From NCBI GenBank assembly GCA_910588225.1, contig CAJUQT010000027.1, forward strand, positions 1-53,163: a stretch of DNA of 53,163 bases, given 5' to 3'. The position numbers and the translations under genes were made by a program. This document shows, one piece after another, positions 42,480-50,131 of this stretch (positions within the stretch are counted from its first letter, which is position 1; each line of letters starts with the position of its first letter). Under the pieces are notes generated by a model, which saw only the letters and a list, made by a program, of their open reading frames with translations, was not told the origin of the DNA and did no database searches. This DNA is from an uncultured Acetatifactor sp. Its GTDB lineage: Bacteria; Bacillota; Clostridia; Lachnospirales; Lachnospiraceae.

Positions 42480-44261
42480 ATGGCAGAGACAATGAAGGGA
42501 CTGAAGAGGACACATCGCTGCGGAGAGCTGTCTGCGGCAAATATAGGAGAGACTGTCACCGTTATGGGATGGGTGCAGAAGCAGAGGAACAAGGGCGGAA
42601 TCATTTTTGTGGATTTGCGGGACCGGGCAGGGATTCTGCAGATCATTTTTGAAGAGGAGGAATGCGGTGCGGAGAATTTTGCGAAGGCGGAGAAGCTGCG
42701 CAGCGAGTTCGTGGCGGCGGTTACGGGCAGAGTGGAAAAAAGGGCAGCGGCGGCCAATGAGAATCTTGCAACCGGTGAGATTGAGGTGCGGGCTTTGCAG
42801 GTGCGCATCCTGTCCGAGGCGGATACGCCGCCTTTCCCCATAGAGGCAGATTCCAGGACGAAGGAGGAACTGCGGCTGAAATACCGCTATCTGGACCTGC
42901 GCAGACCGGATTTGCAGAGGAATCTGATTCTCCGAAGCAAGATTGCCGACACAATCCGTACTTTCCTCAGCGAGGAAGGGTTCCTGGAGATTGAGACGCC
43001 TATTCTGAATAAATCCACTCCCGAGGGGGCCAGAGATTATCTGGTACCCAGCCGGGTGCATCCCGGAACATTCTATGCGCTGCCTCAGTCTCCGCAGATT
43101 TTCAAGCAGCTGTTGATGTGTTCCGGATATGACAGATATTTTCAGGTGGCGAAATGCTTCCGCGACGAGGACCTGCGGGCGGACAGACAGCCGGAGTTTA
43201 CACAGATCGACTTGGAAATGTCCTTTGTAGATGTGGATGATGTCATTGACGCCACCGAGCGGATGGTGGCCAGGGTCTGCAGGGAGGCTATTGGTCTGGA
43301 GGTGGCGCTTCCTCTGAAAAGGATGACCTGGAACGAGGCCATGAACCGTTTTGGTTCCGATAAGCCGGATACCCGTTTCGGCATGGAACTGACGGACGTG
43401 TCCGATATTGTAAGGGGCTGCGGGTTCGGCGTGTTCACCGGGGCGCTGGAGGCCGGCGGCAGTGTGCGGGGTATCAATGTAAAGGGGCAGGCGGAAATGC
43501 CCAGGAAGAAGATAGACGCGCTGGTGGAGTTTGCCAAGGGGTACGGAGCAAAGGGACTGGCTTATCTGTCTGTGCTGCCGGACGGAAGCTATAAGTCTTC
43601 TTTTGCAAAATTTATGACGGAAGAAGAGTTGAAAGCTCTGGTGGAAGCCCTGGGCGGCCAGCCGGGAGACTTGCTTTTGTTCGCGGCGGATAAGCTGAAG
43701 CTGGTGTGGTCGGTGCTGGGAGCTCTGCGTATTGAGATAGCCAGACAGCTGGAGCTGATCGATGACAATCAATTTAATTTCCTCTGGGTGACGGAGTTCC
43801 CGCAGTTTGAGTGGAGCGAGGAGGAAGAACGATATGTGGCCATGCATCATCCCTTCACCATGCCGATGGAAGAAGATCTGGAGCTTTTGGAGACCGAACC
43901 CGGCAGGGTGCGGGCGAAGGCTTATGATATCGTGTTGAACGGCGTGGAGCTGGGGGGCGGCAGCGTGAGAATCTTCCAGAGCGATGTGCAGGAGAGAATG
44001 TTTGAGGCACTGGGATTCACGAAGGAGAAAGCCCACGAGCAGTTTGGTTTCCTGCTGGATGCCTTCAAATATGGTGTGCCGCCTCATGCGGGTCTGGCCA
44101 TCGGCTTCGACCGTTTTGTGATGCTGCTGGTGAAGGCGGACAATATCCGGGAAGTGATTGCCTTCCCGAAGGTGAAGGATGCCTCCTGCCTGATGTCGGA
44201 TGCCCCCAATCTGGTGGATGAGAAACAGCTGGAAGAGCTGCATTTGCGCGTGACGGAGTAA
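42480..44261 (+). CDS. aspS: Aspartyl-tRNA synthetase
   Basis: A 593-residue bacterial-type AspRS. An OB-fold anticodon domain (GWVQKQRNKGGIIFVDLRDR), the class II core (FLEIETPILNKSTPEGARD, then YFQVAKCFRDEDLRADRQ), a GAD insertion domain (about residues 290-420) and GLAIGFDRFVMLL at the end are all present. The ATG at 42480 is chosen because the family begins MAETMKGLKRTHRCGEL; the frame is open further upstream. It ends three bases before the next gene. Confidence 0.97.
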   Translation: MAETMKGLKRTHRCGELSAANIGETVTVMGWVQKQRNKGGIIFVDLRDRAGILQIIFEEEECGAENFAKAEKLRSEFVAAVTGRVEKRAAAANENLATGEIEVRALQVRILSEADTPPFPIEADSRTKEELRLKYRYLDLRRPDLQRNLILRSKIADTIRTFLSEEGFLEIETPILNKSTPEGARDYLVPSRVHPGTFYALPQSPQIFKQLLMCSGYDRYFQVAKCFRDEDLRADRQPEFTQIDLEMSFVDVDDVIDATERMVARVCREAIGLEVALPLKRMTWNEAMNRFGSDKPDTRFGMELTDVSDIVRGCGFGVFTGALEAGGSVRGINVKGQAEMPRKKIDALVEFAKGYGAKGLAYLSVLPDGSYKSSFAKFMTEEELKALVEALGGQPGDLLLFAADKLKLVWSVLGALRIEIARQLELIDDNQFNFLWVTEFPQFEWSEEEERYVAMHHPFTMPMEEDLELLETEPGRVRAKAYDIVLNGVELGGGSVRIFQSDVQERMFEALGFTKEKAHEQFGFLLDAFKYGVPPHAGLAIGFDRFVMLLVKADNIREVIAFPKVKDASCLMSDAPNLVDEKQLEELHLRVTE

Positions 44262-44264
44262 ATT

Positions 44265-45218
44265 ATGTACCTTGCGGAATATCTATTATCCATAAGAGAA
44301 TTTCTGGAGGAATATCCCACAGGAGAAAACGTATCAAATGAAAATACGGCGGGACAACGCCTGTCTTATGGACTTTTGCCGGAAAAAGGACAGGCGGAGA
44401 AGATTTTGTCCTATGGATTTTCAGAAGAAGAATACAGAGAGGCCCTCGTTGAGAGGGCCTTTTCCTGCATTGACGAGGAGAGGAAGAAGAAGGCGGAGCG
44501 GATACGGCCGGGCAGAGCCCGGGCGGCCAGCCTGGGAGCGGGTCTTCTGCTGCAGCTGGCGGTGGGGGAGGTGCTTCGTGAGAATGGGGACAGGGAATCT
44601 GCTTCGGGAAATCCTGTGGAGATGGGAGAGGCGGTTTACGGGAATGTGTCCGGAGGCTCTGAGGCGTGCAACATCGCAGATTTTGAAAGGGCAGCTGACA
44701 GGAAAGCGGAATATACTGTATATTCCGTCAGCCAACTGCTGACCCGCCTGGAAGGGCTGCCTCGTCAGCCTTTCTCGTATTGTTATGGGGAAAAAGGAAA
44801 GCCGTATTTCCGGGACCTGCCATATTATTTCAGCTTGTCCCATTCGGGAGACTATGTTTTCTGTGCGCTGTCCACAGAGGAAATCGGCGCGGATATTCAG
44901 CAGCACCGCAGGCAGCTTAAGGAGGATAATCGAAGACGCCTGGCGGCGCGTTTTTTCTCAGAGGAGGAGAAGCGTGCGCTGGAGATTGCCGGAGAAAGGG
45001 AAGAACTGTTCTACCGGCTTTGGACAAGGAAAGAGGCTTTTGGCAAGATGACGGGAGAGGGTGTTCCAGGGATACTGGATGTAAATCTGCTGCCGGCTGA
45101 CAGGGAATATTCAGAAGCTGGCATGGAGAAAAAGCTGCCCCCGGACAGGCAGCTGATCTGGAAAGAATATGGAAACATTCCTGGATACAGCATTGCGCTG
45201 TGTTATGTCACCGCATAA
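44265..45218 (+). CDS. 4'-phosphopantetheinyl transferase (Sfp-like)
   Basis: A 317-residue PPTase that attaches phosphopantetheine to carrier proteins. Signatures are SHSGDYVFCAL, GADIQQHR and FYRLWTRKEAFGK, with the catalytic acidic residues in place. It is longer than Sfp (about 225) because of about 70 residues at the N-terminus. Its ATG overlaps the aspS ribosome-site region (three-base gap), which suggests translational coupling. A perfect terminator-like hairpin (44440-44463, followed by TTTT) lies inside the coding region. No polyketide or peptide synthase is nearby, so it may serve the fatty acid carrier or an unlinked system. Confidence 0.85.
   Translation: MYLAEYLLSIREFLEEYPTGENVSNENTAGQRLSYGLLPEKGQAEKILSYGFSEEEYREALVERAFSCIDEERKKKAERIRPGRARAASLGAGLLLQLAVGEVLRENGDRESASGNPVEMGEAVYGNVSGGSEACNIADFERAADRKAEYTVYSVSQLLTRLEGLPRQPFSYCYGEKGKPYFRDLPYYFSLSHSGDYVFCALSTEEIGADIQQHRRQLKEDNRRRLAARFFSEEEKRALEIAGEREELFYRLWTRKEAFGKMTGEGVPGILDVNLLPADREYSEAGMEKKLPPDRQLIWKEYGNIPGYSIALCYVTA
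44440..44463 (+). terminator. Terminator-like hairpin inside the PPTase gene
   Basis: A perfect 8-bp GC-rich stem, AGGCCCTC with GAGGGCCT, around a 5-nt loop and followed by TTTT. It lies about 180 nt after the aspS stop, in the coding region of the next gene. Translation of that gene could prevent it from acting. Confidence 0.55.
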
Positions 45219-46236
45219 CCAGTTCGCTGTCTCCGGGCAATTCGGCGGGAAGTGCGGTGGGCTGGTCCAGGTACCAGTAGGCTACCGAGGTGTAATCGTC
45301 ATACCGGGGGCCGGTCCAGCCCAGGTTGTCCATGGTCATCCGGAAGGAACGGCTGAAATATACTGGATCTTGAATATGGAACCGGTATAGGAGAAAACGC
45401 TGCTGACCATTGTACATCTCACTGCTGTCGTTGCCGGTGATGGCGTAGAGTCCGGCATACAGACCACAGAATGTCTGATATTGCTTCTGCAGAATATCGT
45501 TGCCGAACCCATAGGAGCCGCAGAAATAATCCTCCGTGCCGGTGTAGTTGAGCGTGGGATATTCACTGCCATCGATGTACATTTTGGGCTCTCCCTCTAC
45601 CCAGCAGGTGTTGTGACCATTCATTCCGGCGGCAAAGCACAGTCCTGCAAATTGTCCTCTGCCCCGGATATCATCCAGTACCGTATAGGCCCGGCCCTTT
45701 TGTACAGGGTGCTCCTGCCGGTAAAATGCGTGGAAATAACCTGCGTTGGGGGAAATCGCACCCTTCCAGCCTTCAATCATGTAAAAGAGGGTCTGGGAAT
45801 CTGCACCCCGGTTTTCCATGGTGACTTTGCAGTGTCGACGGAAAGGCATTTCCCAGTAGCAGTTATAGCCCCGCCCCGGGGCCATGAGGATGGGGGCAGC
45901 GTTCAGTACGGGGTATTTTCCATCCCTGTCCTTGAAGTTCTCATTATAGGCGCAGCCGAAAAAGGCCGAGATGGGGGCTTCCACCGAGGGCTTTTCATTT
46001 TCCTCCCAGTAGATGCGCAGAATGAAGGAATGGCCCACATACCCCGTGAACCACATATGGGTCAGCATTCCCGGACCGTCCACATCACACAGGGTGACAG
46101 TTTCTCCCGGCTGGATCTGAATGCAGGGACGCAACTTTTCACAGTCTCTGCCTCTGCTTCCGCCGGAAGGTGTTCCGGTGGGGTTCTCCGCAGAGAAGCC
46201 GAAACTTTCTCTATCCTGAATCTCAAAAACAGACAT
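45208..46236 (-). CDS. DUF2961-domain protein (putative GH172 glycoside hydrolase)
   Basis: A 342-residue protein matching the DUF2961 family, now classed with glycoside hydrolases (GH172) acting on difructose- or arabinan-type sugars. Typical pieces are DVDGPGMLTHMWFTGY, the NAAPILMAPGRGYNCYWEMP region and LNYTGTEDYF. No signal peptide is seen, so it may be cytoplasmic. It is convergent with the PPTase gene; the last 11 bp overlap. It has its own promoter at 46264-46292. Confidence 0.85.
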   Translation of the reverse strand: MSVFEIQDRESFGFSAENPTGTPSGGSRGRDCEKLRPCIQIQPGETVTLCDVDGPGMLTHMWFTGYVGHSFILRIYWEENEKPSVEAPISAFFGCAYNENFKDRDGKYPVLNAAPILMAPGRGYNCYWEMPFRRHCKVTMENRGADSQTLFYMIEGWKGAISPNAGYFHAFYRQEHPVQKGRAYTVLDDIRGRGQFAGLCFAAGMNGHNTCWVEGEPKMYIDGSEYPTLNYTGTEDYFCGSYGFGNDILQKQYQTFCGLYAGLYAITGNDSSEMYNGQQRFLLYRFHIQDPVYFSRSFRMTMDNLGWTGPRYDDYTSVAYWYLDQPTALPAELPGDSELVMR

Positions 46237-46263
46237 AACAGGTCCTCCTCGTTTTTTGCTTTC

Positions 46264-46292
46264 AGTATAAAGAATTTCTATATAAAGTGCAA
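46264..46292 (-). promoter_or_regulatory. Sigma-A promoter of the DUF2961 gene
   Basis: On the minus strand TTGCAC and TATACT are separated by 17 bp; leader of about 20 nt. Confidence 0.75.
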
Positions 46293-46477
46293 TCTATTAG
46301 TCACAGGAGGCACCAGATTTTTTTGGATACATATGGTAAATGCGTTTTTGGGTTATTATATTCAAAAGAACAGTTTTATAGTATAAGCAAAAGTCCGTCA
46401 GGCATCCTTCGCTTTCTGCAAAGGCTGTTTATTCCTGTGGCTATCTGGCATGATCAAGAGTTAAGTTAAATTTATGA

Positions 46478-46507
46478 TTGACATATCCTGCGTTAACCTG
46501 CTATAGT
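46478..46507 (+). promoter_or_regulatory. Promoter of the Rpn-family gene
   Basis: TTGACA at 46478-46483 and TATAGT at 46502-46507 with an 18-bp spacer. The leader of about 160 nt contains CCCTG/CAGGG arms near 46568 and 46592, but I see no known riboswitch. Confidence 0.7.
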
Positions 46508-46674
46508 AAATATACATATCTGGGAAACATCTAATGGAACATCTGAAACCATTTCGGCTGAGAATCCCTGTATGAGAAAAACATAGCGGACTGCAGGGAG
46601 AAAATGGTGACAGAACATTTCATTTACAGTTATCATATGCACTCTTCTTTCCGCTGACAGGAAAGGAGAATACT

Positions 46675-47706
46675 ATGAATAAAAATGAGATAAGGCAGAG
46701 AGGTATTTCTGAAAAAGCGGCGGAGGAACAGAAGGCAAGAAAGAGATTGGCAGAAATGAATTTGCTGGATGACTTTCTGTTCAACACAATGGCGGCTTAT
46801 CCGGAGATTGGGGAGAGGTTTGTAAAGATTCTGTTGAAGATTATTTTCGGCAGAGAATTTAAGCGTCTGTCAGTTACGGCGCAGAAGGCTTATTATGGGG
46901 CCGATACGAATCTGCACGGCGCAAGACTGGACGTATATCTGGAGCCGGAGATAGAAGATTCCGATGAGAGAGTGACGGTTTACAATATAGAGCCGGATAA
47001 GAGAAATGACGCATCGGATAAAAGAGAGCTGCCTCGGAGAATGCGTTTTTATCATGGAAAGATTGCGGTAAAGAGTCTGAACGCCGGCGCAGACTATGAT
47101 GAGCTGAAAAATGTTATTATTATTTTGATTATGCCCTATGATCCGTTTGGACTGGACCGAATGGTATATACCATAAAAAGCAGGTGTGTGGAAGTACCAG
47201 AAATGCCTTACGAAGACGGAGCCAGCACATTGTTTTTATATACAAGAGGGACCGAGGATGTACCGAATGAGGCTTTGAGGGAGCTTTTGCATTATATGGA
47301 ACATACTACGGATGAGAATGCGATAAATGAGGAGCTGCAGAAGATCCAGGAAATGGTCAGGACAGTAAAAAAAGATCCGGAGGTGACGGCAGGATATATG
47401 CTTAGAGAATTGAGGATGATGGAAGAACTGAACAGAATTCGGAAGGAGGGCAGAAAGGAGGGCAGAAAAGAGGGCAGAAAAGAGGGCCGAGTGGAGGGCG
47501 CGCTTTATAATACGATATCGTTGATATGCAAAAAGCTGAGAAAAGGCAGAACACTAAAAGAGATTGCCGAGGACTTGGAGGAAGAGTTTTCTGTTATTGA
47601 GCCGCTATATAATAAAGCAAAAGAATTTGCCCCGGATTATGATCCCGATCTGGTTTTTGAAAAGATGAGTGAGGACGATAAGACTGATAACGACGATAAT
47701 AGATGA
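46675..47706 (+). CDS. Rpn-family recombination-promoting nuclease / putative transposase
   Basis: A 343-residue protein of the Rpn/PD-(D/E)XK group (transposase-31 like). Seen are DDFLFNTMAAYPEIG, LDVYLEPEIE, VYNIEPDKR and PRRMRFYHGKI, which give the nuclease core. Near residue 257-275 a fourfold RKEG repeat is encoded by a 12-bp direct repeat, a common slippage-prone feature of this family. The C-terminus is acidic. In Escherichia coli Rpn proteins are DNA endonucleases that promote recombination. A strong promoter and AAGGAG precede it. No terminal inverted repeats were recognised around it. Confidence 0.85.
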   Translation: MNKNEIRQRGISEKAAEEQKARKRLAEMNLLDDFLFNTMAAYPEIGERFVKILLKIIFGREFKRLSVTAQKAYYGADTNLHGARLDVYLEPEIEDSDERVTVYNIEPDKRNDASDKRELPRRMRFYHGKIAVKSLNAGADYDELKNVIIILIMPYDPFGLDRMVYTIKSRCVEVPEMPYEDGASTLFLYTRGTEDVPNEALRELLHYMEHTTDENAINEELQKIQEMVRTVKKDPEVTAGYMLRELRMMEELNRIRKEGRKEGRKEGRKEGRVEGALYNTISLICKKLRKGRTLKEIAEDLEEEFSVIEPLYNKAKEFAPDYDPDLVFEKMSEDDKTDNDDNR

Positions 47707-47727
47707 ATATTTGCAGATAAAAACAGA

Positions 47728-47756
47728 TTGACATAAATAGCATCTTTTCGTACAAT
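47728..47756 (+). promoter_or_regulatory. Sigma-A promoter of the ABC exporter operon
   Basis: TTGACA at 47728-47733 and TACAAT at 47751-47756 with a 17-bp spacer; the leader then runs about 115 nt to the first ABC gene. Confidence 0.8.
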
Positions 47757-47760
47757 AACA

Positions 47761-47875
47761 ATGAAGAGCAGAGATGCTCAAAATCAGGCATTTCCCCGCC
47801 AATAAGCGGGAAACTGTAAAATTGTGGGTGGGATTTTCCTCACCCACTTCTTATGGTTGAAGGAGAGCAAACAAT
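47761..47875 (+). promoter_or_regulatory. Structured leader of the ABC exporter operon
   Basis: The leader holds two hairpins: TTTCCCCGC/GCGGGAAA (47791-47813, one bulge) and GTGGGTG/CACCCAC (47824-47847, 10-nt loop), then a weakly T-rich stretch. A 14-codon frame (ATG at 47761, stop at 47803-47805) ends within the loop of the first hairpin. The ATG is very near the expected transcription start, so its translation is uncertain. Such leaders can act as attenuators for drug exporters; this is inference. Confidence 0.4.
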
Positions 47876-49636
47876 ATGAAAAGGCTGATGAAATATCTGA
47901 GTGACTACAAAAAAGAGTCAATTCTTGCGCCGCTGTTCAAGCTGCTGGAGGCTTTTTTTGAGTTGATGGTACCGCTCGTCATGGCCAATATTATTGACAG
48001 AGGAATTGCGGAGAGTGATATGGGCTATATTGCGGGAATGGGCCTGTGGCTGCTGACGCTGGCTGTGGTGGGACTGGTTTCTTCCATTACGGCCCAGTAT
48101 TTTGCGGCAAAGGCTGCGGTGGGATTTTCCACAGGGCTGCGGCAGGCGCTTTTTGACCACATTCAGGGGCTGAATTTCACCAATATAGACAAGGCGGGTA
48201 CCTCTACCATGATTACCCGCATGACCAGCGACATCAATCAGGTGCAGTCCGGTGTAAACATGGTGCTGCGCCTGTTCCTGCGTTCTCCCATCATTGTATT
48301 CGGCGCCATGATTATGGCGTTCACGATCGATGTGAAAAGTGCGTTGGTGTTCGTGGTGGCGATTCCGCTTCTGGCTGTGGTGGTGTTCGGCATCATGATG
48401 TGGACCATGCCTCTGTATAAAAAGGTGCAGGCCAATCTGGACAAGGTGCTGGGAGTAACTAGGGAAAATCTGACGGGCGTTCGGGTTATACGTGCATTTC
48501 ATCAGGAGGAAGAGGAGGAGACCAGGTTTCGCGGGTTTACGAAGGCTCTGGCGGACAGTCAGATTTTTGTGGGGAAAATCAGTGCCGTGATGAATCCGGT
48601 GACCTATGTGGTGGTAAACGGGGCCATTATTTTCCTGATTTATATCGGCGCCATACAGGTAAATGTGGGCAATCTGACCCAGGGCGAGGTGGTGGCCATT
48701 ATCAATTACATGTCGCAGATTCTGGTGGAGCTGGTGAAGCTGGCGAATCTAATTATTACCATAACGAAAGCACTGGCCTGTGCGGACCGTGTGGCAGGTG
48801 TGTTCGAGATACAGAACGAGAACTGGCAAACAGCCGCGGAGCAGTATGGCAGTTCCGGAGAACGTAATATGGAAGAGACGCCGTTCCTTGCGTTTGAACA
48901 GGTATCCTTTACCTATGCGGGAGCGGGGGCGGAAACTCTTCACGGTATTGACTTTACCGTGAAAAAAGGAGAGACGGTGGGTGTTATCGGCGGTACGGGT
49001 TCCGGAAAATCTTCGCTTGTGAATCTGATTTCCGGTTTCTATCCGGTTACAGAAGGCTGTATCCGGCTGAATGGTTGTGATATCCGTCATATGCCGGAGG
49101 ATGAGCTGCGCAGGCGTGTGGGTGTGGTACCTCAGAAGGCGGTATTATTCAAGGGAACCATCCGCAGCAATCTGCAGTGGGGGAAACCGGATGCCACGGA
49201 GAAGGAGATGTGGAAGGCCATTGACACAGCTCAGGCCAGGGAAGTGGTGGAAGGAAAGGAAGGCGGTCTGGATGCGATGATTGCCCAGAACGGCAAGAAT
49301 CTCTCCGGCGGCCAGAGACAGCGCCTGACCATTGCCAGAGCCCTGGTGCGGGAACCGCAGATACTGATTCTGGATGACAGTGCTTCCGCACTGGACTATG
49401 CCACCGATGCCAGACTGAGGGCTGCCATCAGAGGGCTTTCCGGAGGAGTTACTGCTTTTATTGTCTCCCAGAGGGCTTCGTCCATCCGCCATGCGGATAA
49501 AATTATTGTGCTGGATGACGGGGAGATGGCAGGTATCGGAAGCCATGACCAACTGTTGGAGAACTGTGACGTGTATAGAGAAATTTATTTCTCTCAGTAT
49601 CCGGAGGAGCGGCCGAAGGGGGCAGGGGTATCATAA
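47876..49636 (+). CDS. ABC exporter half-transporter with degenerate ATPase site
   Basis: A 586-residue ABC transporter with an N-terminal six-helix membrane domain and a C-terminal nucleotide-binding domain. Walker A is GGTGSGKSS (about residue 371) and the signature is LSGGQRQR. Walker B is ILILDDSASALD, where the catalytic Glu is replaced by Asp, and the switch histidine is replaced by Gln in IVSQRASS. That combination marks the inactive-site subunit of heterodimeric exporters (TM287/288, BmrCD, TmrAB). It is paired with the canonical subunit at 50132. GGAGAG precedes the ATG. Substrate is not shown; drug or lipid export is inferred. Confidence 0.88.
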   Translation: MKRLMKYLSDYKKESILAPLFKLLEAFFELMVPLVMANIIDRGIAESDMGYIAGMGLWLLTLAVVGLVSSITAQYFAAKAAVGFSTGLRQALFDHIQGLNFTNIDKAGTSTMITRMTSDINQVQSGVNMVLRLFLRSPIIVFGAMIMAFTIDVKSALVFVVAIPLLAVVVFGIMMWTMPLYKKVQANLDKVLGVTRENLTGVRVIRAFHQEEEEETRFRGFTKALADSQIFVGKISAVMNPVTYVVVNGAIIFLIYIGAIQVNVGNLTQGEVVAIINYMSQILVELVKLANLIITITKALACADRVAGVFEIQNENWQTAAEQYGSSGERNMEETPFLAFEQVSFTYAGAGAETLHGIDFTVKKGETVGVIGGTGSGKSSLVNLISGFYPVTEGCIRLNGCDIRHMPEDELRRRVGVVPQKAVLFKGTIRSNLQWGKPDATEKEMWKAIDTAQAREVVEGKEGGLDAMIAQNGKNLSGGQRQRLTIARALVREPQILILDDSASALDYATDARLRAAIRGLSGGVTAFIVSQRASSIRHADKIIVLDDGEMAGIGSHDQLLENCDVYREIYFSQYPEERPKGAGVS

Positions 49637-49690
49637 GACGGCACAGTGCCGGAAGTGAAGGCGGTAGAGTTATACCGTCGCACTGGCGGC

Positions 49691-50107
49691 GGAACTGGAA
49701 ACAGAGGTTTAGCGGAACAAAAATCAGCAGTCCGAAATCAGCAGTCCGATGAAAAGATGCCCGGAACAATTGCCGCATGTGTAGCGTACGGGAATTGTTC
49801 CAGGGAAGGGGCATCTTTCCGTCGGCGGCGGAACTGGAAACAGAGGTTTAGCGGAACAAAAATCAGCAGTCCGAAATCAGCAGTCCGATGAAAAGATGCC
49901 CGGAACAATTGCCGTATGTGTAGCGTACGGGAATTGTTCCAGGGAAGGGGCATCTTTCCATCGGCGGCGGAACTGGAAACAGAGGTTTAGCGGAGCAAAA
50001 ATCAGCAGTCCGAAATCAGCAGTCCGATGAAAAGATGCCCGGAACAATTGCCGTATGTGTAGCGTACGGGAATTGTTCCAGGGAAGGGGCATCTTTCCAT
50101 CGGCGGC
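49691..50107 (+). repeat. 139-bp tandem repeat, three units with hairpins
   Basis: GGAACTGG recurs at 49691, 49830, 49969 and 50108, giving an exact 139-bp period (three units plus the start of a fourth). Each unit contains a direct 14-mer duplication around AATCAGCAGTCCGA. It also has a nested hairpin: AAAGATGCCC with GGGGCATCTTT outside, GGAACAATT and AATTGTTCC inside, extended by CCGTA/TACGG in two units. Copy one differs at one stem base (CCGCA). No good reading frame crosses it. It fills almost the whole 495-bp gap between the ABC genes. Confidence 0.95.
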
Positions 50108-50131
50108 GGAACTGGAATAAGAGGTAACAAA

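Noticed and set aside
46675..47706. Insertion sequence around the Rpn gene
   Set aside because: No terminal inverted repeats or target duplications were recognised at either side, so only the gene is called.
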